A stretch of 64,000 nt of DNA from Pseudomonas sp. UFMG81 (GTDB taxonomy: Bacteria > Pseudomonadota > Gammaproteobacteria > Pseudomonadales > Pseudomonadaceae): contig NZ_JACAFQ010000013.1 in NCBI RefSeq assembly GCF_015354575.1, positions 1 to 64,000 of the forward strand, written 5' to 3'. The notes beneath the pieces were generated by a model that was not told the DNA's origin, searched no databases, and was given only the letters and a program-made list of their open reading frames with translations. Shown here one piece after another: positions 7,100 to 15,480 of this stretch (position 1 is its first letter; every line of letters starts with the position of its first letter). Both the position numbers and the translations under genes were made by a program.

Positions 7100-8314
7100 A
7101 TGGCCATCAGCAGCACCCAGACCTCCAGCACCAGCAGCACGGCCAGCCAGGCCAACCCGCTGGTGATGCGCATCATCACCTTCTGCGCCCTGGCGCACCT
7201 GATCAACGACCTGATCCAGTCGGTGTTGCCGTCGATCTATCCGATGCTCAAGGCCAACTACGACCTGAGCTTCGCCCAGATCGGCCTGATCACCCTGACC
7301 TTCCAGATCACCGCCTCGCTGTTGCAACCCTGGGTGGGCTTCTTCACCGACAAGCGGCCGACACCGAACCTGCTGCCACTCGGCACCCTGTGCACCCTGG
7401 TGGGCATTGTGATGCTGGCGTTCGTCGGTAGTTTCCCCATGATCCTGCTGGCCTCGGCGCTGGTGGGCATCGGTTCGTCGACCTTCCACCCGGAAACCTC
7501 GCGCATCGCCCGCCTGGCTTCGGGGGGGCGTTTCGGCCTGGCGCAATCGACGTTCCAGGTTGGTGGCAACGCTGGTTCCGCCTTCGGGCCATTGCTGGCG
7601 GCGGCCATCGTCATTCCGTTCGGCCAAAGTCATGTGGCCTGGTTTGGCGTGGCGGGGCTGCTGTTCTTCGCGGTCACCCTGATGCTGCGCGGCTGGTACA
7701 AGGAACACCTGAACCAGGCCAAGGCCCGCAAGGCGGTGCAGGCCACCCACGGCATTTCGCGCCAGCGGGTGATCCTGGCGTTGGTGGTACTGGGGCTGCT
7801 GGTGTTCTCCAAGTACTTCTACATGTCCAGTTTCACCAGCTACTTCACTTTCTACCTTATCGAGAAGTTCCAGCTGTCGGTGGCCAGCTCCCAGCTGCAC
7901 CTGTTCCTGTTCCTTGGCGCGGTGGCCGCCGGCACCTTCTTCGGTGGGCCAATCGGCGACCGCATCGGGCGCAAGGCGGTGATCTGGTTCTCGATCCTGG
8001 GCGTAGCGCCGTTCACCCTGGTGCTGCCTTATGCCGACCTGTTCTGGACCACTGTGCTCAGTGTGGTGATCGGCTTCATCCTCGCCTCTGCGTTCTCGGC
8101 CATCGTGGTGTATGCCCAAGAGCTGGTGCCGGGCAACGTGGGGATGATCGCCGGGATCTTCTTCGGCCTGATGTTCGGTTTCGGCGGGATTGGCGCGGCG
8201 CTGCTGGGGTATGTGGCTGACCTGCGCGGGATTGAGTACGTGTATGGGGTTTGCTCGTACCTGCCATTGTTCGGTTTGCTGGCGGTGTTCCTGCCGTCCA
8301 CCGGTAAACGCTGA
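7100..8314 (+). CDS. fsr: MFS transporter, fosmidomycin-resistance (Fsr) type
   Basis: A 404-residue, 12-helix inner-membrane major facilitator. The N-terminal segment LAHLINDLIQSVLPSIYPML (about residues 31-50) and GFFTDKRPTPNLLPLG (about 80-95) are hallmarks of E. coli Fsr, which exports fosmidomycin. The second-half motif GGPIGDRIGRKAVIWFS (about 274-290) is the usual MFS loop. The hydrophilic Ser/Thr-rich start (residues 2-17) is unusual but variable in the family. It is divergent from the orphan fecR. The physiological substrate is not known. Confidence 0.88.
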   Translation: MAISSTQTSSTSSTASQANPLVMRIITFCALAHLINDLIQSVLPSIYPMLKANYDLSFAQIGLITLTFQITASLLQPWVGFFTDKRPTPNLLPLGTLCTLVGIVMLAFVGSFPMILLASALVGIGSSTFHPETSRIARLASGGRFGLAQSTFQVGGNAGSAFGPLLAAAIVIPFGQSHVAWFGVAGLLFFAVTLMLRGWYKEHLNQAKARKAVQATHGISRQRVILALVVLGLLVFSKYFYMSSFTSYFTFYLIEKFQLSVASSQLHLFLFLGAVAAGTFFGGPIGDRIGRKAVIWFSILGVAPFTLVLPYADLFWTTVLSVVIGFILASAFSAIVVYAQELVPGNVGMIAGIFFGLMFGFGGIGAALLGYVADLRGIEYVYGVCSYLPLFGLLAVFLPSTGKR

Positions 8315-8325
8315 GTTCGTTGCCA

Positions 8326-8439
8326 CGATCGATGTGGGAGCGGGCTTGCCCGCGAAGCAACCACCGCGCTGGCTGGCACCGGCTGCGCCGGTGTTCGCGG
8401 GCAAGTCGCAGCGGCGAACCGCCGCTCCCACATCGATCG
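8326..8439. repeat. Inverted REP pair (BIME-like)
   Basis: Two REP units in opposite orientation: CGATCGATGTGGGAGCGG at 8326 and its complement ending at 8439. The arms carry GCGGGCTTGCCCGCGAA-type palindromes and can form a large stem-loop at the end of the fsr transcript. Confidence 0.85.
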
Positions 8440-8471
8440 CGTAGGCTTTTTAGAATCTGAGCAAGACAATT

Positions 8472-8505
8472 GCTCCCACAGGGTTTGTGCGAACCCTGTG
8501 GGAGC
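8472..8505. repeat. 14-bp inverted repeat
   Basis: GCTCCCACAGGGTT (8472-8485) faces AACCCTGTGGGAGC (8492-8505) with a 6-nt loop. There is no T run on the plus strand, so this is probably a REP-derived stem rather than a canonical terminator. Confidence 0.6.
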
Positions 8506-8592
8506 TTGCCGGAGCGTAGCCCCGGCGTTGACTACTTCATCCACCTTGGCCTAGAGTGCCGCCTCCTTTCATTTACCTGCGTAGTTCCCGTG

Positions 8593-8736
8593 ATGCGCCG
8601 TACCGATGTCTTGTGCTCCCCCCGCCAGCCTGTCGCCCCGACAGCGCGCCGCGCGTGGCCGAGCGACACGGTGCTCAAGCGTCGGCGCAGCGTGCTGTTC
8701 GCCTTCACCTTCTCGCCACACCTTGCCCTGAACTGA
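8593..8736 (+). CDS. Possible 47-residue leader peptide upstream of an MFS gene
   Basis: A short frame starting MRRTDVLCSPRQ and ending FSPHLALN, rich in Arg and Pro, in the 550-bp gap before the transporter at 8863. No clear ribosome binding site is visible, and the region between it and 8863 holds short inverted GC-rich sequences. It could be a regulatory upstream peptide or chance. I do not recognise it. Confidence 0.25.
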   Translation: MRRTDVLCSPRQPVAPTARRAWPSDTVLKRRRSVLFAFTFSPHLALN

Positions 8737-8862
8737 TTCGCGCCCCTGCGTTTCGCGCCTTCCCGGCGTGATGGCGGGCGTTTTGCGTTCGAACATCTTT
8801 CAGCGGAATTTCCAGCCGGCCAGGGCCAGAGCCCCTGCGCGCCGGTTTGCAAGGAGTGGTAC

Positions 8863-10020
8863 ATGAACATGCGTTTGCTGGCGGGCCTGTTGTTCGCCGT
8901 GTCGGTGGTCGGTTTCAGCCTCGGGGCGAGCCTGCCGCTGGTGTCGTTGCGCCTACACGAGGGCGGGGCGGGGACACTGGAAATCGGCATCATCTCGGCG
9001 ATCCCCGCTGCGGGCATGATGCTCTCGGCCTTCATGGTCGACGCCTGCTGCAAGCACCTGACCCGGCGCACCATCTACCTGCTCAGCTTCAGCCTGTGCA
9101 CCCTGAGCATCGCCCTGCTGGAGTGGGCGTTCGACTCGATGCTGTGGTTGGCGCTGCTGCGCCTGGGCCTGGGGATCGGCATGGGGATCGCGATCATTCT
9201 CGGCGAGTCGTGGGTCAACGAGCTGTGCCCGGACCACAACCGCGGCAAGATCATGGCCCTGTACGCCACCAGCTTCACCGGCTTCCAGGTGCTGGGCCCG
9301 GCGCTGCTGGCACTGCTCGGCGCCGACAGCCCGTGGCTCACCTACATCGTCACCGCCTGCTATGGCCTGGCCCTGCTGTGCATCCTGTTTACCGTGCCCA
9401 ACGACCATGTCGAGCACGAAGAGGGCGAGAAGAGCTTTGGCCTGGCCGGCTTCTTCCGCGTCGCCCCGGCGCTGTGCGTGGCGGTGCTGTTCTTTTCGTT
9501 CTTCGATGCCGTGGTGCTGTCGCTGCTGCCGGTGTATGCCAGCAGCCACGGTTTTGCCGTGGGTGTGGCGGCGCTGATGGTGACCGTGGTGTTCGCCGGC
9601 GACATGATCTTCCAGCTGCCGCTGGGCTGGCTGGCCGACCGGGTCGAACGCACCGGGCTGCACCTGGTGTGCGGGCTGGTGGCGATGGGCATCGGTATCG
9701 CCCTGCCGTGGCTGCTGCAGATGACCTGGCTGCTATGGCCGCTGCTGGTGGTGCTGGGCGCGGTGGCAGGGGGGATCTACACCCTGGCGCTGGTGCTGAT
9801 CGGGCAGCGCTTCAAGGGCCAGGACCTGGTCACGGCCAATGCCAGCGTCGGCCTGTTGTGGGGTGTGGGCAGCCTGATCGGGCCACTGATCAGTGGCGCG
9901 GCGATGGATGTGGCGCCCCATGGGTTGCCGATGGCGTTGGCGTTGATGGCGGGGTTGTTCGTGTGTTTTGCGCGGCAGGCTTACAAGCGAGTGGGGCGGT
10001 TGCAGGCTGTGGCGGACTGA
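8863..10020 (+). CDS. MFS transporter (YcaD-like)
   Basis: A 385-residue protein with about 12 hydrophobic segments. The arrangement of the first half (LGESWVNELCPDHNRGKIMALYATSF, about residues 117-142, matching the loop 4-5 region) and the second-half GWLADRVERTGLHL motif (about 255-268) resemble the YcaD/YfkF group of major facilitators. AAGGAG precedes the ATG at a good distance. The substrate is unknown. It stands alone, with REP elements on both sides. Confidence 0.85.
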   Translation: MNMRLLAGLLFAVSVVGFSLGASLPLVSLRLHEGGAGTLEIGIISAIPAAGMMLSAFMVDACCKHLTRRTIYLLSFSLCTLSIALLEWAFDSMLWLALLRLGLGIGMGIAIILGESWVNELCPDHNRGKIMALYATSFTGFQVLGPALLALLGADSPWLTYIVTACYGLALLCILFTVPNDHVEHEEGEKSFGLAGFFRVAPALCVAVLFFSFFDAVVLSLLPVYASSHGFAVGVAALMVTVVFAGDMIFQLPLGWLADRVERTGLHLVCGLVAMGIGIALPWLLQMTWLLWPLLVVLGAVAGGIYTLALVLIGQRFKGQDLVTANASVGLLWGVGSLIGPLISGAAMDVAPHGLPMALALMAGLFVCFARQAYKRVGRLQAVAD

Positions 10021-10106
10021 TCCTCTTGTGCCGGCTTCTTCGCGGCTGAAGCCGCTCCCACAGGTTGTGTGCAGGCATTGTGGAAGCAACTGTCTTGCTC
10101 AGGTTT

Positions 10107-10238
10107 CTGTAGGAGCGGCCTTGCCGGAGCGCCGGACCGGCCGGAAAGGGCCGCAAAGCGGCCCCGGCAGTCTTTAAGCGTACTTGAAATCCTGGGGCTG
10201 CTCCGCAGCCCTTTCGCGGCACAAGGCCGCTCCTACAG
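10107..10238. repeat. Inverted REP pair (CTGTAGGAGCGGCC type)
   Basis: CTGTAGGAGCGGCCTTGCC at 10107 and the inverse GGCCGCTCCTACAG ending at 10238 enclose internal palindromes (AGGGCCGC/GCGGCCC and GGGCTGC/GCAGCCC). It lies between convergent genes. Confidence 0.8.
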
Positions 10239-10300
10239 GTGACGTGCAAACTCCAGGGCGGGAGCTTTAGCCGCGAATACGATCGCTCAGACGGCCGAAA

Positions 10301-12775
10301 TCAGAAGGTCCCGCGCAGGGTCACCGACACATTGCGCGGATCACCCCAGTAGTACCCGGTCGGCGTCGGTGCCACCTGGCGGTAGTACTTCTTGTCGAAG
10401 ATATTGTTGGCGTTCAACTGCAGCGAATAGTTGTCGTTGAAGCGGTAGTTGACCATCGCGTTGTACACCGCATACCCCGACTGCGACGCCTCGGCAGTGC
10501 CGCTGCGGTTATAGATATCGCTCTGCGCCTGCACCCCGCCCCCTACGGTCCAGGCCTGCAACTCGCCTGGCAGGCGGTAGCTGGTGAACAGGCGCAGCAG
10601 GCGCTTGGGGTCGGTGGTGCGGATCGGGTTGCCGTTGTTGCCGGTGGTGTCCTTCAGGTACTCGGTGGTGTTGTAGGTGTAGCCACCGCTGACATTCCAG
10701 CCCGGCAGCACCTCGCCGGAAATTTCCAGCTCGAAGCCCTGGCTGCGGTTCTTGCCCGCCGCCACCTTGCAGTAGCCGCTGGTGTAGTTGGGCAGGCACG
10801 GGTTGGGGCCGCTGATGTCGTCCAGCGCATTGCCCACCTGGTAGATGCGGAAGAATGCCAGCGACGTGTTCAGCCGCCCATCGTAGAACTCGCCCTTGAT
10901 CCCGGTTTCGTAGGCCTCGCCGGTGACCGGTTCGAGCACCGAGCCTGCGGCATCGGTGTTGGTCTGCGGGTTGAAGATCTCGGTGTAGCTGGCGTAGGTG
11001 CTGAAGTTTTCGTTCAAGTCATAGATCAGCGCCGCATACGGCACGATCTCGTTGTCGACGCTGAACTTGCCGTTGGCCTTGGTGTTGTTCTCCTGCTCGT
11101 AGTCGTACCAGTTGGCGCGGGCGCCGATGATCGCGGTGAGCGGGTCGGCCAGGGAAATGCGCCAGGTGGCGTAGGCACCTTCCTGGGTGGTGCGGGTGCG
11201 CACCGGGTGGGCGGTGATGTTGATGTCCGGGTTGGCCAGGCTGGTCTTCGGGTCCCAGGTGCGGATGTCGAACAGGCCAGAGGTGACGAAGTTGGTGGCC
11301 GAGGCATAGGAGTCGTTGCGGATGCGCTCGACGCCCAGCATCAGCTCGTGGCTGCGCCCCAGCAGCTCGAACGGGCCGTTGAGGGTGGCGCTGAGGTTGT
11401 TCTGCAGGCTCTCGCCACCATCGCCCTCGGTGACCTGGTAGTTCATCAGGTAAGGGTTGTTGGTCGGGTTGGCCCTGCCGGTGGCGCGGGTGAAGTAGGT
11501 CTGCTTGAAGCCGTTGTCGTCGAGCTCGAAGTGGGTGCGCTGGGCCATCAGCTTGAGGGTCCAGTCATTGTCGAAGCGGTGCTCGAGCTCGGCGAAGGTT
11601 TGCAGGTTGCTGCGGTTCCAACGGTTCCAGTCGGCACCCAGGTAGGTGCTGCGGCCGAAGGGCAGGGGCGAGCCGTCGTAGTTGGCGGGCAGGTTGCCCC
11701 AGGCGCCCGTGGCGTCCAGCTGGGTCCATTCAAGGCCGGTTGTGAGGGTGGTGCTGTCGCTCAGGTCGAACGCCATCACACCGTACAGCACATCCTTGCG
11801 CTCCTGGCGCGATTCCTGGAAGTGGTCCTTCTCGTCGTGCACCGCGATCACCCGGCCGCGCACGTTGCCGGTTTCGGTCAGCGGCCCGGAAATGTCCGCC
11901 ACATAGCGCTGGGCATCCCAGGTGCCCAGGGTGACGCTGCCTTCGCCCTGGAACTCATAGGTGGGGCGTTTGCGCACCAGGTTCACCGTGCCCGATGGGT
12001 TGCCGGCGCCGCGCAACATGCCGGTGGCGCCACGCAGGATTTCGGCGCGGTCGATGATCGCCGAGTCGCTCTGGATGAACGAGCCGCCGCCACTGCTCTG
12101 CACCACGGTAGCGCCGTCGTACTGGATCGCGTCGATCTGGTAGCCGCGCGAGTAGTACTGCACCCGCTCGCTGTCGGTGAGGTTCACCACCACGCCGGGG
12201 GTCTGCTCCAGCAGGTTGGTGAGGTTGGTGATGTTCTGGTCGTCGATGCGCTGGCGGGTGACCACGGTCACCGACTGCGGGGTGTGACGCAGGCTTTGCG
12301 GGGTCTTGCCGATGGTGACCGCGCCGGTGGTATAGGAGCCGCTGTGCTCGGTGGTCTCGCCCAGGCGATTGCTGGAAATGCTGGTGGCGCCCAGTTGCAG
12401 TGCGTCGCCGGTATCGAGGGCGGGGATCAGCAGGAAGCTCTTGTCACTTTCCTGCTGCACCTGCACATCGCTGCCCTGGAGCAGCCGTTGCAGGGCCTGG
12501 GTGCTGTCGTAGTGGCCGTGCACACCCTGGGTGGTCTTGCCCTTCAGGCTACCCGCGTCGAACGACAGGTTCAGGCCGCCCTGGCGGGCCATCTGGTCCA
12601 GCGCGGCGGCCAGTGGGCCGGCCGGGATATCCCAGTCGCGCTGCTGGCCCTGGCTGGCGGGGGCAGCGTTGGCCGGCACAGCCAGCAGGCTGGTGGTGGC
12701 CAGGCCCAGGCCAAGCACGGCGGCGCGCACGGCATTGCGCAGGCTGTCGTTGCGGGGGGAACACGGGTGAATCAT
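10301..12775 (-). CDS. TonB-dependent ferri-siderophore receptor with signalling domain
   Basis: An 824-residue outer-membrane protein: signal peptide (to about residue 38), an N-terminal STN signalling domain (about 50-118, IPAGPLAAALDQMARQGGLNLSF), plug domain (about 155-260, TPQSVTVVTRQRIDDQ), and a 22-strand barrel ending in the usual aromatic residue (RGTF). The STN domain marks a transducer-type receptor of the FpvA/FecA class, which signals to a FecR. The fecR-fecI pair immediately upstream (12873-14331) is its evident partner. The siderophore, probably a hydroxamate or foreign siderophore, is not predictable. Fur-like sequences lie upstream. Confidence 0.93.
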   Translation of the reverse strand: MIHPCSPRNDSLRNAVRAAVLGLGLATTSLLAVPANAAPASQGQQRDWDIPAGPLAAALDQMARQGGLNLSFDAGSLKGKTTQGVHGHYDSTQALQRLLQGSDVQVQQESDKSFLLIPALDTGDALQLGATSISSNRLGETTEHSGSYTTGAVTIGKTPQSLRHTPQSVTVVTRQRIDDQNITNLTNLLEQTPGVVVNLTDSERVQYYSRGYQIDAIQYDGATVVQSSGGGSFIQSDSAIIDRAEILRGATGMLRGAGNPSGTVNLVRKRPTYEFQGEGSVTLGTWDAQRYVADISGPLTETGNVRGRVIAVHDEKDHFQESRQERKDVLYGVMAFDLSDSTTLTTGLEWTQLDATGAWGNLPANYDGSPLPFGRSTYLGADWNRWNRSNLQTFAELEHRFDNDWTLKLMAQRTHFELDDNGFKQTYFTRATGRANPTNNPYLMNYQVTEGDGGESLQNNLSATLNGPFELLGRSHELMLGVERIRNDSYASATNFVTSGLFDIRTWDPKTSLANPDINITAHPVRTRTTQEGAYATWRISLADPLTAIIGARANWYDYEQENNTKANGKFSVDNEIVPYAALIYDLNENFSTYASYTEIFNPQTNTDAAGSVLEPVTGEAYETGIKGEFYDGRLNTSLAFFRIYQVGNALDDISGPNPCLPNYTSGYCKVAAGKNRSQGFELEISGEVLPGWNVSGGYTYNTTEYLKDTTGNNGNPIRTTDPKRLLRLFTSYRLPGELQAWTVGGGVQAQSDIYNRSGTAEASQSGYAVYNAMVNYRFNDNYSLQLNANNIFDKKYYRQVAPTPTGYYWGDPRNVSVTLRGTF

Positions 12776-12837
12776 GGACCGCTCCTGAAGGAAAAGATGA
12801 CCAGATTTGAGGCTTCAATTCCTACAGGTCGAACGAG

Positions 12838-12856
12838 AATGAGATTCCACCTCATT
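12838..12856 (-). promoter_or_regulatory. Fur-like operator upstream of the siderophore receptor
   Basis: A 19-bp inverted repeat with perfect 6-bp arms, AATGAG-ATTCCAC-CTCATT, 63 bp before the receptor start. Its length and half-sites fit a Fur box (iron repression). Confidence 0.6.
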
Positions 12857-12872
12857 TATTTTCACGTTTTTT

Positions 12873-13829
12873 TCACGCCGCCCCGATGCTCACCCAGTAA
12901 CGCGTGCGGTAGTCGATGCGCACCGGCAGGCTGCGGGCGAGCAGCAGCAGGATCTGGTCGGTGTCGGCCAGCTGGTAGGTGCCGGATACCTTCAGCCCGG
13001 CCACGTCCGGGGCGCAACGCAACAAGCCCGGGCGATAGCGCGACAGTTCGTCGACGAACTCGCCGAGCGGCATCTGCTGCACGCTGAGCACGCCATCGGT
13101 CCAGCCCCAAGGGTCGCCATGCAAGCGGGCAGGTTGATAGTCGCCTGAGCTGGACACCTGCAAGACGTCACCGGGCTTGATCCGGTGCGCAGCAGCCGAG
13201 GCGGGGAACAGCGTCACCTCGCCCCGGCGCACCGCCAGCAGCAGGCCCTGGGCGTTCTCCCGCAGTAGCAACTGGGCACCCTGGGTGCTCAGCGGGCCGA
13301 CGCGGGTGTCGATGCTGAAGGGGCGGTTGTCATTGGCATTGGCGTCCAGGCTGACTTCGCCGCGCAGCAGGGTCAGCCTGCGCAAGTCGGCGCTGTAGCG
13401 CAGGTCGATGGCACTGGCGGTGTTGAGGCGGATCTGGCTGCCGTCGTTGCCCAGCAGCTCGCGACGTTCACCGGTGGCTGTGCGGTTGTCGGCCATCAAG
13501 GCCGGCAGGCCCAGTGGCTCGCGGGCGATCCAGCCGGCAGTGCCCGTGATGGCAAGCACTGAGAGCAGCTTTAGGTGGTCACGCCGGCTCATGCGTTGGC
13601 GCTCGCTGCCCGCCAGCGTGCGCCGGCTCAGTTCGGCAGGCAGGCTGGCCAGTTCGTCGCCGAGGCTGCTGACCCGCTGCCAGGCCTCGGCATGCTGCGG
13701 GTGGCTGGCCAGCCAGCGTTGGAACTGCTGCTCGGTGCGTGGGCCGGGGCTGTCGTAGCGCAGCTTCACCAGCCATTCGATGGCCTGGTCGACCTGGGCC
13801 TGGGTAGGCCGCTGTTCAGGCGTCGGCAT
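12873..13829 (-). CDS. fecR: FecR-like anti-sigma factor
   Basis: A 318-residue single-pass membrane protein. Residues 1-80 are the cytoplasmic DUF4880-like sigma-binding domain (AIEWLVKLRYDSPGP...QFQRWL). A transmembrane helix lies at about 88-106. The periplasmic FecR domain follows (about 120-215), with a C-terminal STN-like part that contacts the receptor. It transmits receptor occupancy to FecI. Its start overlaps the fecI stop by 14 bp, and the cognate receptor gene lies 97 bp downstream. Confidence 0.93.
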   Translation of the reverse strand: MPTPEQRPTQAQVDQAIEWLVKLRYDSPGPRTEQQFQRWLASHPQHAEAWQRVSSLGDELASLPAELSRRTLAGSERQRMSRRDHLKLLSVLAITGTAGWIAREPLGLPALMADNRTATGERRELLGNDGSQIRLNTASAIDLRYSADLRRLTLLRGEVSLDANANDNRPFSIDTRVGPLSTQGAQLLLRENAQGLLLAVRRGEVTLFPASAAAHRIKPGDVLQVSSSGDYQPARLHGDPWGWTDGVLSVQQMPLGEFVDELSRYRPGLLRCAPDVAGLKVSGTYQLADTDQILLLLARSLPVRIDYRTRYWVSIGAA

Positions 13830-14331
13830 AGCGCAACCGGTAGCAGACGCCCAGGGCCTTGGCCAGGTCGCGCTCGACGGTGGCCCGCGACACGTCCAGG
13901 CGCAGGGCGATCTGGGCGAGAGGCAGGCCGTCGAGCTGGGCCATCAGGAAGGCTTGGCGGGCGCGTGGTTTGAGGCGATGCAGGGCGTCGTCCAGGCGTT
14001 CGAGGGTGTCGAGGATGACCAGGCGCTGCTCTTCGCTGGGCGCTTCCTGCTCAGGCAGGCTGGCCAGGCTTTCGAGGTAGGCCTTTTCCAGGGCGCGGCG
14101 GCGGAACTGGTCGATCATCAGGCCGCGGGCGATGCTGCTCAGGTAGGCGCGGGGTTCCTTGAGCGGCGAAACCTGGCGGGCCTTGAGCAGGCGCACGAAG
14201 GTGTCCTGGGCCAGGTCGGCGGCATTCTCCCGGCAGCCCATGCGGGCGTTGAGCCAGCTGCGCAACCAACGGTGATGGGCTTGGTAGAGCAGATCGACCT
14301 CGGCCGGTTTCAGCGTGTCATCGAGCTGCAT
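13816..14331 (-). CDS. fecI: FecI-type ECF RNA polymerase sigma factor
   Basis: A 171-residue ECF sigma factor. Region 2 (about residues 10-75, DLAQDTFVRLL) binds the -10 element and core. Region 4 (about 110-165, LKPRARQAFLMAQLDGLPLAQIALRLDVSRATVERDLAKAL) recognises the -35 element. It should direct transcription of the adjacent siderophore-receptor gene when FecR signals. The upstream region carries a Fur-like palindrome, so the whole module is likely iron-repressed. Confidence 0.95.
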   Translation of the reverse strand: MQLDDTLKPAEVDLLYQAHHRWLRSWLNARMGCRENAADLAQDTFVRLLKARQVSPLKEPRAYLSSIARGLMIDQFRRRALEKAYLESLASLPEQEAPSEEQRLVILDTLERLDDALHRLKPRARQAFLMAQLDGLPLAQIALRLDVSRATVERDLAKALGVCYRLRYADA

Positions 14332-14360
14332 CGTCTGGAGAGCCTTACGGGTTGAATGTG

Positions 14361-14386
14361 ATTGTTAATTGTTCTCAATTCTATGT
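14361..14386 (-). promoter_or_regulatory. Fur-like operator upstream of fecI
   Basis: An AT-rich island containing the palindrome AATTG-TTCT-CAATT (14367-14380), 36 bp before the fecI start. On the minus strand it reads TTGAGAACAATT, a common form of Pseudomonas iron boxes in front of fecI genes. Confidence 0.6.
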
Positions 14387-14494
14387 AAGGCGATGCTGTC
14401 AAATCAATGGTATACCAGCGACTCATTGCGCAAGATTGGGCGTTGCGGCGATGAGCGGTTGCGCTAGGCTGGGCATTTTCAACCTGTTTCGTGG

Positions 14495-15127
14495 ATGACG
14501 ATGATCCTTGCCGACCTTACGCCCCGGGCCTTCGAGCAGGCCGCTGGGTTTCTCGCCAGCCTTGACTCGGACTGGGCGCGGCATATCGCCGCGACCGGGC
14601 CCTGCCTGCACGCGGCCACGCCCGGTCGCGAGCCCTATGAGGCATTGGTGCGGGCGATCGCCTACCAGCAACTGCATGCCAGGGCAGCGGAGGCGATTCT
14701 CGGGCGGTTGCTGGCGCTGTTTCCCGGGCAGGGCTTTCCGGCGCCAGAGCAATTGCTGCTGGTCACGCCGGAGGCCATGCGTAGCTGCGGATTTTCCGCG
14801 AACAAGACGGCGACGATCCAGGGCATTGCCCAGGCCCGCCTGGAAGGCCTGGTGCCGAGTCGCCAGGCGGCGTTGGACATGAGTGACGACGCGCTGGTCG
14901 AACGGCTGGTGAGCCTGCGCGGGGTTGGGCGCTGGACCGTGGAGATGTTGTTGATCTATTGCCTGGAGCGCTCGGATATCCTGCCGGTGGATGATTTCGG
15001 CGTGCGCGAGGGGTATCGCCGGATGAAAGGCCTCGAGAAGGCGCCGACACCCGCGCGGATGCGGGCGCTGGGTGAAGCCTGGCGCCCGCACCGGACAGTG
15101 GCGGCCTGGTACCTGTGGCGGGCGTGA
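14495..15127 (+). CDS. alkA: DNA-3-methyladenine glycosylase II (AlkA type)
   Basis: A 210-residue HhH-GPD superfamily glycosylase that removes alkylated purines such as 3-methyladenine to begin base-excision repair. The helix-hairpin-helix (LVSLRGVGRWTVEMLL, about residues 142-157) and the catalytic aspartate motif (PVDDFGVREGYRR, about 166-178) are intact. It lacks the N-terminal domain of E. coli AlkA, as is common in Pseudomonas. It lies 350 bp before ada on the same strand, so both belong to the response to alkylation damage. The start could also be the ATG at 14501. Confidence 0.9.
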   Translation: MTMILADLTPRAFEQAAGFLASLDSDWARHIAATGPCLHAATPGREPYEALVRAIAYQQLHARAAEAILGRLLALFPGQGFPAPEQLLLVTPEAMRSCGFSANKTATIQGIAQARLEGLVPSRQAALDMSDDALVERLVSLRGVGRWTVEMLLIYCLERSDILPVDDFGVREGYRRMKGLEKAPTPARMRALGEAWRPHRTVAAWYLWRA

Positions 15128-15220
15128 GCCCTGTGCTGTTACGACGGCCCTATCTCCGGCAAGCCGCCTCCCACAGGGCTTCGCTGACCTATTGTGGGAG
15201 CAACTGTCTTGCGCGGGCCT

Positions 15221-15338
15221 CTGTAGGAGCGGCCTTGTGCCGCGAAAGGGCCGCATAGCGGCCCCGACGATCTTGAGGTGTAGTCGAGGCCCTGGGGGCG
15301 CTGCGCACCCCTTTCGCGGCACAAGACCGCTCCTACAG
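15221..15338. repeat. Inverted REP pair between alkA and ada
   Basis: CTGTAGGAGCGGCC (15221) and the inverse GACCGCTCCTACAG (ending 15338), with the internal arms GGGCCGC/GCGGCCC. Partial GTGGGAGC-type units flank it at about 15155-15205 and 15355-15375. The rest of the 350-bp gap holds nothing else I can name. Confidence 0.8.
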
Positions 15339-15480
15339 AGACCGCGCAAGATATGGGAGCCGGCTTGCCGGCGATGGGGGCACTGAGGTATCCCGTCGAT
15401 AGCGGATTACCTGCAAGATTCGGAGTGATCGCACAGGCTGTCGCTGTCAGGCTCAAGCCATCGACTCCAGGAGAGGCGCC

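Noticed and set aside
7058..8431. A 457-codon minus-strand frame opposite the fsr gene
   Set aside because: His/Gln/Arg-rich low-complexity translation typical of antisense to membrane protein genes; no ribosome binding site.
10021..10300. Repeated palindromes as a CRISPR array
   Set aside because: Units are REP sequences in alternating orientation without equal-length spacers, and no cas genes are present.
13816..13829. A frameshift between fecI and fecR
   Set aside because: The 14-bp overlap joins two complete proteins of normal length, so it is translational coupling and not a broken gene.
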